31,254 nucleotides of DNA from positions 1-31,254 of the forward strand of contig DASXUX010000082.1 in NCBI GenBank assembly GCA_036504595.1, given 5' to 3'. This document shows, one piece after another, positions 15,601 through 22,259 of this stretch. The position numbers and the translations under genes are program-made. Position 1 is the stretch's first letter; each line of letters starts with the position of its first letter. The DNA is from DASXUX01 sp036504595 (GTDB lineage: Bacteria; Planctomycetota; SZUA-567; H5-PLA8). The notes beneath the pieces were generated by a model. It saw only the letters and a program-made list of their open reading frames with translations. It made no database searches and had not been told where the DNA came from.

Positions 15601-18539
15601 CCGTCTCGTGTGTACGCCGGCTCGCGCTTGGAATCGCCCCAGCGCGCGGACTCCGCGACGACAGCCGCGTTGATCTGGTTTTTTCGTGCGTTGAAGCGGG
15701 CCTGGCAGGCCGCCGGCGTCAACGCGCCGCCATCAAAAAAGTGCCGCTGCACGTGATCGGCCACGCGCACCCGGAACTCGGCGTTCGCCCAGCACTGCTG
15801 GAAGACCCACTGCGGATTGCTCTTGTTCAGCGTGTCGCCGGCGGTGAAGGGGCCCGTGCGATCCTGATTCACATTCAGCAGCGTGTGCTCGGCGTCGTGG
15901 CTCGTGAAGATGAATCCGCGGTTCGCGACGCGGCTGCGGATGGCGTAGAAGTTATTGGGCGATTGATTGCTCAGGAAGTTCGAGATGGGCGCGTCCAGAT
16001 TGCCGCCATAGTAGATGACCAGCATGTAGTCGATCAGGTTGTCCACATCAATCAGGTTTTCGTAGCTGTTGTTCGTCGTGCCGTCCGGATTTTTGCCTTG
16101 GATCCGGTAATACGCGTCATTCGTGGCCAGCCCCGCTTTGCAGGCCTTCCACAGGCGCGTCCAGGCGTCCATGTTGCCGTCAGTGGCGTTGATGTTGTAC
16201 GAGCCTGCCTCGACCTTGATGACGTCGTAGTCTTCCTTGTTGCCGCCGAGATACTGCGACGCGAATGAGGCCTCGGCGCGTTCTTCGGTGTTGTACAGGC
16301 CCCAATATTGCCCGTTGATGTACAGATGGTAGTAGTCGCCATGTGTGCAGGGCTGGCCCATGTCGCGTTGCGTATCGCGCGAGAACATGTCGCGCATGAA
16401 GACGCCCTGCGAATCGCCGGCAAAGCTCCACGAATAGTTCTGGAACGTGCGCAAATCGAAGCAGTCGAACGTCGCCGGCGCCGGAAAGGCGCCGAACATC
16501 CGATAGTTCAAATTCCCGCCGTACTCACCGCGAAAGAAAAGGCGCAGACCGTGCTTTGGATTTCCTGTGCTACGGCTGTAACCGCCGCGAATTCGGATGC
16601 CCGCATTAATCTGGAACAGCCCGCCTTCGGCCGGGTCAAGCAATTCGACCGAACAAGGCCGTTCCCAAGCATGTCCGTCCTGGTCGGGGTGGCTCCAGAT
16701 GCCCGTCGATGAGTTAAACAGATCATTCAAGCTCATGGCGATGGAGAACGACGGGAGCGATTTCAGATCGTTTTGGATCGTTCCGCTGTATGGCGCAACG
16801 TTGACCACGGTCGTATCCATGCCGTAGTTGATCGAGAAGCCCGATCCATTGGGATCCCCGGCATTCGGCCAGCCTGTGGGGCCGTTTCCGGTGTGAATGT
16901 CCGCCTGGTGCGCGGCTTCAGGAATATTCACATAGGTGTGCGTCTGAACATCGCTGGGCTTCAGGCCGGACTTGTATGCGACGGCCCGCAGCGGCGTGGT
17001 GGCGCTGAGATCAATGGGATTGGTGTAGATCGTGCCGGCCGTTTCGGAGGGCGCGCTGCCATCGGTCGTGTAGCGGATCGTGGAGCCGATGGTGGCGCAG
17101 GTCAGCGTGACCGTGACTGGCCCGCCGTAGATTCCCCGTGGCGGGGAAAAGGCCGGCGCTTCGACCGTCCCAGTGACCGAAGGTTCATCGTCGATGATCG
17201 TGACGGTCGCGCTGTAGGACGTGCCGGAGACCTCGTAGCCGGCAGCGGCCTTCAGCGTGACGATGACCGTTTCATCGCCTTCGTACAAAGCGTCTTGAAT
17301 CGGAGTGACCGTCAGCGTGGCCGTGGCTTGACCGGCGCCGAAGGTCACTGAGTCTCCCAACGTCGTATAGTCCACGTAATCATCGGCCGTCCCCGACGTA
17401 TCGAAGTACACGAGCAGCGGCGAGGCCGTGCTTCCGGTGCGCGTGAGCGTGAACGTTCCCGTATTGCCGGCAGCCTCGGTAGCGGTGGCGTCGGTCGCGG
17501 CAATCGAGATCACGGGCAGAACACTGAGACTGAGCGACACTGTGCCTTGCGCGCCATTGAAGCCATCGACGGCGATCCAGTAGGTCGTCCCGTTTTGAGC
17601 CGCGAAGTGCAGGATGCTGGTTAGAACGCTGTTGCCAACGTCGTCGTTGGACGCAACCGGAACGAGATTATTGAGTGCCGTGCCGGTGTAGATCGCCAGC
17701 CGCGTGTCAAAGGTGCTGCCCACTGTGCTGACCAGCACGTCGTTGTCCGCCGCCGCCGTCCACGACCACCAGACCGAAGAAGCCGCGGCCTGGCCCGCGT
17801 GCGCCGGTTCGCCCGATTCGGCTGTCGCCGCGTTGCTGTTCCCCAAGGTGCTGAGCGGCAGTGCCGAAGCCAGCGCGATGGCACTCGCGAAATTGTCGTT
17901 GGGACACGGTTCAAGCGCCGTGAGCCGCAGGCGCATGACGAAGTCGGTGCTGCCTGCAAGAGACATGTTGAAGGCTTGTACGGCGATGACATTCGTCCCG
18001 TTGACCAGGAAAGACTGCGGATTAGCCAGGTTCTTGGTATCGAGCGTGCCGCCGCCGTAGGTGGATTCGTGGCTGCCGGTTGCCAGGGCGTTATATGTGG
18101 GACTGGCGGGCGCGAAGACCGAATCGACTTGCGTGCCGTTGATCCAGACGATGTAGCCGTCGTCGTAGTCGATATCCAGTTGCAGCGCCGCCACCTGCGT
18201 CTTGTCGGCGATGGTGAAGGTCTGCCGGAAGTACACGCTGCTATACAAGCCGCGCATGTCGTTGAGCACAGTGCCCGTGCCGCCGGTGTTCTCGCCATAG
18301 TAGATGGGCGCGGCCCCAGAGAGCCATCCGCTGTCGCCATACCCGATCGCCCGCCATGCGGTCGTGTCGGGCGTCGAGGCTTCGCTGACGCCTTTGAAAT
18401 ACTTCCACGTCGAACCGTAATCAATCAGGGTCGTTGCGGCGCGGCTGTCTACAGCCAAGAGTGCAAGAAACACGATGCACACCGCCAGCGCACGGCAAGG
18501 CGGGGCCCTCAGGACAAACTGTTGGAACGGCCTTTTCAT
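9639..18539 (-). CDS. Giant secreted CotH-kinase / lamin-tail / fibronectin type III protein
   Basis: The 2966-residue protein starts at ATG 18539, preceded by AGGAG, and has a signal peptide ending DSRAA near residue 35. Rough domain order: jelly-roll-like N-terminus (40-205); pre-peptidase-like beta domain (210-335); Calx-beta (340-455); chitobiase-type Ig-like domain (460-540); CotH kinase-like domain (~570-1000) with GIRIRGGYSRSTGNPKHGLR, QYWGLYNTEERAE, NLIDYMLVIYYGGN and SHDAEH; second chitobiase-type domain; three lamin-tail domains (1100-1593); six fibronectin III domains (1595-2160); three more lamin-tail domains (2163-2633); one fibronectin III; TSP3 calcium repeats (2740-2803); C-terminal beta domain (2810-2966). 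CotH of Bacillus is a spore-coat protein kinase; kinase activity here is inferred. Context with VTC, DUF4956 and an HlyD protein suggests an exported surface or matrix protein. Confidence 0.9.
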   Translation of the reverse strand: MKRPFQQFVLRAPPCRALAVCIVFLALLAVDSRAATTLIDYGSTWKYFKGVSEASTPDTTAWRAIGYGDSGWLSGAAPIYYGENTGGTGTVLNDMRGLYSSVYFRQTFTIADKTQVAALQLDIDYDDGYIVWINGTQVDSVFAPASPTYNALATGSHESTYGGGTLDTKNLANPQSFLVNGTNVIAVQAFNMSLAGSTDFVMRLRLTALEPCPNDNFASAIALASALPLSTLGNSNAATAESGEPAHAGQAAASSVWWSWTAAADNDVLVSTVGSTFDTRLAIYTGTALNNLVPVASNDDVGNSVLTSILHFAAQNGTTYWIAVDGFNGAQGTVSLSLSVLPVISIAATDATATEAAGNTGTFTLTRTGSTASPLLVYFDTSGTADDYVDYTTLGDSVTFGAGQATATLTVTPIQDALYEGDETVIVTLKAAAGYEVSGTSYSATVTIIDDEPSVTGTVEAPAFSPPRGIYGGPVTVTLTCATIGSTIRYTTDGSAPSETAGTIYTNPIDLSATTPLRAVAYKSGLKPSDVQTHTYVNIPEAAHQADIHTGNGPTGWPNAGDPNGSGFSINYGMDTTVVNVAPYSGTIQNDLKSLPSFSIAMSLNDLFNSSTGIWSHPDQDGHAWERPCSVELLDPAEGGLFQINAGIRIRGGYSRSTGNPKHGLRLFFRGEYGGNLNYRMFGAFPAPATFDCFDLRTFQNYSWSFAGDSQGVFMRDMFSRDTQRDMGQPCTHGDYYHLYINGQYWGLYNTEERAEASFASQYLGGNKEDYDVIKVEAGSYNINATDGNMDAWTRLWKACKAGLATNDAYYRIQGKNPDGTTNNSYENLIDVDNLIDYMLVIYYGGNLDAPISNFLSNQSPNNFYAIRSRVANRGFIFTSHDAEHTLLNVNQDRTGPFTAGDTLNKSNPQWVFQQCWANAEFRVRVADHVQRHFFDGGALTPAACQARFNARKNQINAAVVAESARWGDSKREPAYTRDGTWLPQCNSILNTYMPARSNIVLNQLIAKGLYATITAPTFDSTGGDITPGFALTITNPNATGRLYYTIDGSDPRAIGGGIGGLDGGTTSIAITLSATCTVKARVLDGSTWSALREASFYCPQDFSALRITEIMYNPPDWLKPDLTLVPGKDLEFLELKNTGTTTLNLSGVQFTEGISLVFPAETSLPAGAFLVLASNVGIFQEKYPGVPVFGQYSLHLDNGGTRITLAYPNGATILSVKYDDAPPWPAAADGLGFSLVSVNPNTNPNPDDARNWRASTNAGGSPGEDDPAYSVQPVLINEALTNSVLPAVDEIELYNPNADPVNISGWYLTDDRKTPKKYRIADGTSIAGHDFLQFNESQFNSTPGVPPSFSLSSNGETLYIFSADLAGNLTGYSHGFEFGAAAPGVTFGRYTISTGEEHFPAASANTLGGVNALPRVGPVVISEIMYNPATGYDQFIELKNISSSTVNLYDTDNPANTWTLNGISYSFPTGTQLEAGGIIVVCAIDPATFSANHSVPAAAQVFGPFAGVLQPDGELIELQRPGVPEPDGLGGFTVPYITVDAVRYNDKAPWPLEPDGNGPSLTRWHLDQYGNDPINWFPSSAAGGSPGADELLTPMAPSNLAATAQSSYQINLTWTDNASNEDGFTVQRSPDGTTNWTQVGGVGPNVTAWQDTFVSPTTTYYYRVCAYTGIQPSGWTLVASATTPQIPAPDAPSGFSAVADSETAITLSWTDNAADETNYQIDWSPDGTTNWYKLVVLPADTTSYQDTALAPVTTYYYRVYAFNAGGNSDAEMANATTPPPPPPADPTALSATAYSDTEIDLAWTDNATNEVGFHIERSPDGTSGWMQIAALPANSSSWRDSGRQPVTSYSYRVIAYHDYSASSPSNTATATTMNVPVPTAPSGLTAQGNSPTGALLGWVDNSGNETSFTIERSNNGAGDWAQVGSAAANATDWQDNNLQPSRTYYYRVFALNQGGPSTASNTANATTLDAPLPAAPRTLTATAQSTTTVKLTWTDAADNETGFRVESSPNGNNGWTVKTTLDPDSTTWTDTGLTPGTGVYYRVYSVNDWGASASNTASVTLPLPPPPATPTGLTAAVLGWTRVHLTWNDVATDETGYAVERSADGTGTWQELVRLPADSKSYTDGSATPATKRYYRVRAFHAYGNSGYSNIASATTPPQSLTALQMTEIMYSPPDMGATIGDDLEFLELKNTAADKLFLDGVNFTSGITYTFPAGTTLGPGQFCVLVTNPAAFSAKYPSITPSGTYTGHLADGGEKIAMADASGVVFLSFTYNDASPWPAAADGHGFSLVPAGTGTDPDKASYWRASAAIGGSPGADDPAAPAFAEVKVNELLTHTELPEEDTFEIYNPSSSPADVSYWYLTDDRSVPKKYALPPNTVIPAGGYLVVGQHQFGFILNEYGEDGYIFSADAAGNLTGYSHGTRFEAGETNISFGRYIISTGEEHFPSQIKNTLGGPNAGPRVGPVVINEMMYFPAAGSDEFVELRNITSASVKLYDPDHPANTWRLSGTGFVFPEMISISAGALAIISPLDPAAFRAKYAIPDDVQVFGPYSGNLQDNGELIELQKPGKQDVDPVTKQIIVPYITVDAVRYNDKAPWPTAAAGGGYSLERIAADQYGNDPINWRASAAVGGSPGRLDNGYPAAPSNLAATGGQGLVSLAWTDNSNNESGFKLERSADGKAGWILLGNAAADATTWTDTSVVAATTYYYRVSAVNSSGASAYSNVASATTFSGGGGPANPPVDSDGDGISDQDELAAGTNPHDPNSKPGGTADFDNDGIPDDQDADADNDGVSNAQEAADGTDPYDPASRNVIAMQVAKARISARYDVSGKDAASLSGSIPDLPKLWNPYGKTVVVLVGAAKAQFTLNAKGMGKGTLGTITIKLKFKRNPLTKKSEFQGGTVPFMVRVRNTKWSETWVSDGLFDKQENMLKGSKALPVELQMDGKVYGTSVSGQYSSKSLKTMKFWK

Positions 18540-18650
18540 GTCCGGCTCCTGTTGGCGTCCGCCGACGGGAATCACAGAGAGGATGCGTTGTGCTCTTCTA
18601 TTGGTGCCGTCTGGCGTTCCCACGGGTTCTTGCTAAGAGCACAGAGCCCG

Positions 18651-18674
18651 GCCGGCACGGAGGCCGGCGCTACC
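18651..18674. repeat. 24-bp GCCGGC-bounded repeat between the HlyD and CotH genes
   Basis: An exact copy of the leuS unit (GCCGGCACGGAG + GCCGGCGCTACC) lies in the 143-base gap 18540-18682, which otherwise holds only the giant gene's RBS. It ends 8 bases before the HlyD stop codon. Confidence 0.9.
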
Positions 18675-18682
18675 ACTCCAGA

Positions 18683-20368
18683 TCAGTAAAACAACTCCGC
18701 GATCTTCCCGTCGCCGACGCGGATCTTTGCCCGGCCGGCAAAACCGGCGCGCAGCGTCGGGGCGGTAGCGCCGGCGTCCGGAGCCGCCGGCACGGAGGCC
18801 GGCGCTACCGGGCCGAGTATCTTCAGGCGCACGATGGCATGGGTCGCGACGATGGTCCTGGGCAATGTTTGGGGGAAGAGTTGCAGCAGGTCACTGTCCT
18901 CCGTCGTGCTGCCCGAGAGAAGGTCGGAGATTTCGATACACTCCGCGTTGTAGATGAGCGGTCCGGATGCCATGTCGAACTGCACCTTCGCTTTCTGGCC
19001 CATGGAAATTTTGGGCAGATCGCGCTGGTTCACTTGAGCGCAGAAGACAAGATTGCTGTCACAGACCCAGCCCAGCGTATCGCGGCTGCCGACCCACTGC
19101 CCAGGCTGGACCGTAAAGCGCTGGAGGACACCGCTGATCGGCGATCTCAAGGTCTTGTCTTTTATCAGGGATTCGAGTCGGCCGACTTCCAAGCGCGCCT
19201 TCTCCAGGTCGCCTTCCAGCAAACGAGCCTTAACCTCGATCTCCGTTTCCATCTCCAGAAGCTGCGTTTCTTTCTGCCGCTCGTCCAGCCGTGCCTGCGC
19301 GGCGGCGATCGCAGCTTTGGCTTGAGCGACTTCCGCCTGCGCCGTCTCCAACCTGGAAATGCTGTCGCCCTTTTGCAGCAGCGTCAGTTCGTCGCGAGAC
19401 TGCTGAGTGAGACTCACGGCTCTTTCGTAGGCCAGCTTGGCTTTGCGCTGAGTCTCCTCCGTGATGGCCGTCGGCGGCAAGGCCTTGTAGTTTTCGTAGG
19501 TGATCTTCGCTTCCTCTTCGGCGCGCTCGGCGTACTTGACCTTCTCCTTCGCCACGTTGATTTCCAGCGCCGTCGGCTCCGCGCCGGCGCGCTTGAGCAG
19601 CGCCTGGTATTGCTCCAAGCGCCCCTGCGCGGCGTCGAGTTCCGCGGCGGCCTGCCGTGCGCGGGCCGCGGCCCATTGCACTCTCGCCGTGCGCTCGATC
19701 TTCAGGCGCGCGTAGTCCTTCAGGGCGACTTGGTAGCTGTCGATCATCTTGAGCATCTGGTCGCGCTGGAACGTTTCGTTCTGGCTGTCCAAACGCAAGA
19801 TCGGCTCGCCGGCCTGAACTGTCTGGCCGTTCTGCTTGAACAGTTCGGCGACGCGCCCCAAGTTCTGGTCCCCGTCCACCCGTGGCGTGCGCAAGGACGC
19901 CAACTTTGCCGGATAGAGCACTCCGGGCGCAACCACAATCGCGTCATTGTATTTCTGGAAACCAACCGCCATTGCAGCCACAAGCCCGCCCAGGGTCAGC
20001 AGCACCACGATCGGCCCGAGCTTGGCCATTTGACGCCAGCGGACGTGCGTTGCGCTGGGCGCGACGACCGACTCCTTGATTTTCTTCGCCTTCGCCGCGG
20101 ACTCGATCACCGGCGGCACCGGACCGACGGGCTTGGTCGCCGGCAGCGCGTCCTTCCCGGTCAGCAGAACCGGGACGATGTTGGATGGCAAATACGTCGT
20201 TTGATTCTCTCGTTTTTCGGTGTCGGCGTCCCTGCCGGCGCGGAGGCCGGCGCTACCACCGGTCGGCGCCGGCTGTGGGGATGCCGGACCGGAAGACGCC
20301 AGGTGTTTGTCCACCAGCACCTGGGGAACTTGGACGACTTGCCTTAGTCCTGAATCACTCGCTCGCAT
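18683..20368 (-). CDS. HlyD-family membrane fusion (periplasmic adaptor) protein
   Basis: The 561-residue protein has a ~110-residue cytoplasmic, proline-rich N-terminus, one transmembrane helix (~113-136, GPIVVLLTLGGLVAAMAVGF), a lipoyl-like segment (LASLRTPRVDG... VQAGEPILRL), a long Ala/Glu/Gln-rich coiled coil (~200-430), then the returning barrel (LRSPISGVLQRFTVQPGQWV, GQKAKVQFDM). This is the layout of adaptors that bridge inner-membrane transporters to the outer membrane. No ABC transporter or TolC-like gene lies in the window. Its start overlaps the VTC gene by 14 bases, so it belongs to that operon. GCCGGC-family repeats are translated in two places and two frames: GSAGLRAGRDA near residue 38 and VAPASVPAAPDAGATA near residue 515. 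Likely an export or envelope-spanning partner for the giant protein. Confidence 0.85.
   Translation of the reverse strand: MRASDSGLRQVVQVPQVLVDKHLASSGPASPQPAPTGGSAGLRAGRDADTEKRENQTTYLPSNIVPVLLTGKDALPATKPVGPVPPVIESAAKAKKIKESVVAPSATHVRWRQMAKLGPIVVLLTLGGLVAAMAVGFQKYNDAIVVAPGVLYPAKLASLRTPRVDGDQNLGRVAELFKQNGQTVQAGEPILRLDSQNETFQRDQMLKMIDSYQVALKDYARLKIERTARVQWAAARARQAAAELDAAQGRLEQYQALLKRAGAEPTALEINVAKEKVKYAERAEEEAKITYENYKALPPTAITEETQRKAKLAYERAVSLTQQSRDELTLLQKGDSISRLETAQAEVAQAKAAIAAAQARLDERQKETQLLEMETEIEVKARLLEGDLEKARLEVGRLESLIKDKTLRSPISGVLQRFTVQPGQWVGSRDTLGWVCDSNLVFCAQVNQRDLPKISMGQKAKVQFDMASGPLIYNAECIEISDLLSGSTTEDSDLLQLFPQTLPRTIVATHAIVRLKILGPVAPASVPAAPDAGATAPTLRAGFAGRAKIRVGDGKIAELFY
18764..18809. 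repeat. Hairpin form of the GCCGGC repeat, inside the HlyD gene
   Basis: GGTAGCGCCGGC (18764-18775) pairs perfectly with GCCGGCGCTACC (18798-18809). This shows that the 24-bp unit is one arm of a longer 46-bp inverted repeat. It is translated near the HlyD C-terminus. Confidence 0.9.
20234..20257. repeat. 24-bp GCCGGC-bounded repeat near the HlyD N-terminus
   Basis: GCCGGCGCGGAG + GCCGGCGCTACC, one base different from the leuS copy, is translated on the minus strand as GSAGLRAG in the cytoplasmic N-terminal tail. Confidence 0.9.
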
Positions 20369-21065
20369 GTGCCACCTGGCCTTGCCACATCAGTTTCTCG
20401 ATACCGAAGCAGTATTTGCTGACGGCGGTCGTGTGCAACGAAAAACGCTCCACAAATTCGATGATCCACGCGGGCATCAGCCCTTCCCATTTAATCTCCA
20501 GCACCGAATGAAACGCTGGCAGCAGGGGAACGCGAAACCCGCCCGGATCGCTCACGCGATGACAGCGCTTGGCGGTCAGCCTGGAATCAATCGTGATGCG
20601 CAGGTTCTGCTGCAGCGGAGCCACATAGGCCGTGCGGGTGTAGCTGATCACGGCCTTGGGCGCGTAGTTTTCGCACAGTAGAACGCGGTTGTAGGTTTCG
20701 ACGGCTGGATGCCATTCCTGATCGCGAATGCGCCGTCCGCGTTCCACATTGGCCCGCGCGGCGCTGGTAAGGGTAAAGCGTTCTTTAACGATCTGGTTGC
20801 CGATGCGCTTCTTGATCTCCAGGACCATGGGGCTGCGGCCTTCGTCGTAATAGCGCACGCGCAGTTTGCGGCGCAGCAGCAGGCCATCGACTTTCTCGTA
20901 ATAGCACTTCAGGTCCGGGGAATCGTAGTAGATGCTGTGGACGTCGTAAATGCCGCTGTTTTTGATTCCGTGCGGATCAGGCTTCATGTGCGAGGCCATG
21001 ACGGGCACCAAGGCCGACGCGATCGGCGGCGTGATCAGATATTTGTTTTCGAACCGGCTAGACAT
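20355..21065 (-). CDS. VTC-domain protein (polyphosphate polymerase-like)
   Basis: The 236-residue protein carries the VTC tunnel-fold signature in order: RFENKYLI (near residue 4), SIYYDSPDLKCYYEKVDG, LLRRKLRVRYY, MVLEIKKRIGNQIVKERF, SYTRTAYV, LRITIDSRL, VLEIKWEGLMPAWI and SKYCFGIEKL. The basic and acidic residues lining the tunnel in yeast Vtc4, which makes polyphosphate from ATP, have clear counterparts. In bacteria, VTC-domain genes often sit next to DUF4956 membrane proteins and CotH proteins, exactly as here. The start (ATG 21065) overlaps the DUF4956 gene by 8 bases and its stop overlaps the HlyD start by 14, so the three are translationally coupled. The polymer made and its destination are unproven; cytoplasmic face of the membrane is most likely. 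Confidence 0.88.
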   Translation of the reverse strand: MSSRFENKYLITPPIASALVPVMASHMKPDPHGIKNSGIYDVHSIYYDSPDLKCYYEKVDGLLLRRKLRVRYYDEGRSPMVLEIKKRIGNQIVKERFTLTSAARANVERGRRIRDQEWHPAVETYNRVLLCENYAPKAVISYTRTAYVAPLQQNLRITIDSRLTAKRCHRVSDPGGFRVPLLPAFHSVLEIKWEGLMPAWIIEFVERFSLHTTAVSKYCFGIEKLMWQGQVAHASE

Positions 21066-21711
21066 CGACGAAAGTCTCCGGCTGAATCAGGCTGATCCGC
21101 GAAATGCCCGGCACCCGCTGTGTCAAGGCGCCCACCAACTCGGCTGGCACCGCGGTCTTCGGGTACACCGTGTAAACGTACTCGTATGTTTCACTGTCCA
21201 ACTGAGCTGTCGAACGCAGGACGATGCGGCTGAAAACATCCGTTGACATGGCGCTGAACTGGTGGATCGCTTCGGGTGTGCGGATGCAGAACGAAAGCGT
21301 GTAATCGGTCGCAGTCGCTCGCCCGAAGTGGATGAAGTGCAGGACCAAGAGCACCAGGCAAATGGATAAGCCGCCGCCGGCGGCGATGACGTAATTCGCC
21401 GTCGAACAGGCCACGCCGATGGCGATGACCAGAAAGATGTAGCTCAGATCGCGCGGGTCTTTCACTGCCGTTCGAAAGCGGATGATCGAAACGGCGCCAA
21501 CGAGCCCGAGAGACAGCGCCAATTGGTCGGCGATAACCATCATCGTCATGCACACGATCAGGGCCAGGCCAATGAGTGAGATATTAAAGGAGCGGCTGTA
21601 GGAATACCCGGCGTGAGTAAATCGATAGAGGTAGCTGACAATGATGGCGAGCGTGAGCGCCATGCCCATGTTCATCAGTACGACTGTTAACTCTCTCTGA
21701 ACAACAGGCAT
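21058..21711 (-). CDS. DUF4956-family integral membrane protein
   Basis: The 217-residue protein has about four hydrophobic helices in its first 130 residues (ALTLAIIVSYLYRF, SLIGLALIVCMTMMVIADQL, LGLVGAVSIIRFRTAVKDPR, then two close helices around YIFLVIAIGVACSTANYVIA and LSICLVLLVLHFIHF), followed by a ~90-residue soluble C-terminal domain. The GAVSIIRFRTAVKDPRDLSY segment is the hallmark of DUF4956. The family has no established biochemical role but regularly accompanies VTC-domain genes, so it probably anchors the polymerase or conducts its product. I chose ATG 21711 (MPVVQREL) because GGGGG lies just upstream and the first helix follows soon after; a frame start at 21762 would add 17 unconserved-looking residues. 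It is the first gene of the operon. Confidence 0.85.
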   Translation of the reverse strand: MPVVQRELTVVLMNMGMALTLAIIVSYLYRFTHAGYSYSRSFNISLIGLALIVCMTMMVIADQLALSLGLVGAVSIIRFRTAVKDPRDLSYIFLVIAIGVACSTANYVIAAGGGLSICLVLLVLHFIHFGRATATDYTLSFCIRTPEAIHQFSAMSTDVFSRIVLRSTAQLDSETYEYVYTVYPKTAVPAELVGALTQRVPGISRISLIQPETFVDV

Positions 21712-21810
21712 AGTGCCCCCACAATGCACACTAAGTGCATACACTGATAAGACGTTGCCCAACGTGCTTTACTGCACGGATTAGGGCTTTCTCAGCGTAT
21801 ACAATTGCAA

Positions 21811-21839
21811 AATCTAAATATAAGCACACGGTATTCCAA
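21811..21839 (-). promoter_or_regulatory. Possible sigma-70-like promoter for the DUF4956-VTC operon
   Basis: On the minus strand TTGGAA (21834-21839) and TAGATT (21811-21816) are separated by 17 bases, each matching 4 of 6 consensus positions. They lie in a conspicuously AT-rich block (about 21770-21840) in otherwise GC-rich DNA, ~100 bases before the chosen start. Motif quality is modest. Confidence 0.3.
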
Positions 21840-21870
21840 ATGTGCATGCATTCTGCCACTGGCGAAAGTC

Positions 21871-21896
21871 GCCCACGGGCATCAACGCACGTGGGC
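21871..21896. repeat. Small hairpin (GCCCACG / CGTGGGC) in the divergent spacer
   Basis: A 7-bp perfect stem with a 12-base loop lies in the 548-base spacer between the divergent DUF4956 and yedE genes. No U-tract follows, so it is not a typical terminator. It may be an operator or RNA structure. Confidence 0.4.
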
Positions 21897-21963
21897 AGCG
21901 TGAGGGCACGCTTGAGTTCGCCGCAAAAGGACGCGGCGAACACAAACGTGCCACCTGCGGGGA

Positions 21964-22012
21964 AGGGAGACCGGAGCGACGCAAGCGCGGGACGCTTGCG
22001 CTACTTCTCCCT
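21964..22012. repeat. Two-tier hairpin upstream of the yedE cassette
   Basis: AGGGAGA (21964-21970) pairs with TCTCCCT (22006-22012), and inside it CGCAAGCG (21980-21987) pairs with CGCTTGCG (21993-22000). It could be another palindromic repeat or a leader RNA structure ~250 bases before yedE. Confidence 0.5.
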
Positions 22013-22054
22013 GTTGCTTTCCCGAGACCTCGATGCAGAATGGGCGACACCAAC

Positions 22055-22079
22055 GCCGGCACGGAGTCCGGGCGCTACC
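22055..22079. repeat. Degenerate copy of the GCCGGC 24-bp repeat
   Basis: GCCGGCACGGAG then TCCGGGCGCTACC differs from the family by an extra base and a substitution. It lies in noncoding DNA, unlike the exact copies inside genes. Confidence 0.75.
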
Positions 22080-22104
22080 CACATTTCGGAAAGGAGGGAC
22101 CGGC

Positions 22105-22250
22105 ATGTACTTCCTGCGCCGCAAAACATGACGCCGCGCGCGAATGCAGGTGCTGCATTCCACATCACGGCTTTCCCTCCGTTCCCTCGCGCCGCACTGA
22201 TGAGCTCCCCGTGGCGGAGGTGGCCGGAGGTCATCGCCGCTAACCGTTAA
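22105..22250 (+). other. Two overlapping short ORFs ahead of yedE, possible leader peptides
   Basis: An AAGGAGGG sequence (22091-22098) precedes ATG 22105, which opens an 8-codon ORF (MYFLRRKT) stopping at 22131. Its ATGA overlaps the start (22128) of a 40-codon ORF beginning MTPRANAGAAFH and ending TAA at 22250, directly against the AAAGGAG of yedE. The chain Shine-Dalgarno, uORF, coupled uORF, yedE RBS would allow translational coupling. Neither peptide resembles a known family and codon evidence is too short to judge. They may be leader peptides or chance. Confidence 0.25.
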
Positions 22251-22259
22251 AGGAGCTTT

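Noticed and set aside
21735..22250. 171-residue plus-strand frame across the divergent spacer
   Set aside because: Most of it runs through the hairpins and a degenerate GCCGGC repeat, with no RBS at its start. Only the last 40 codons, which have a coupled start, were kept as a tentative leader ORF.
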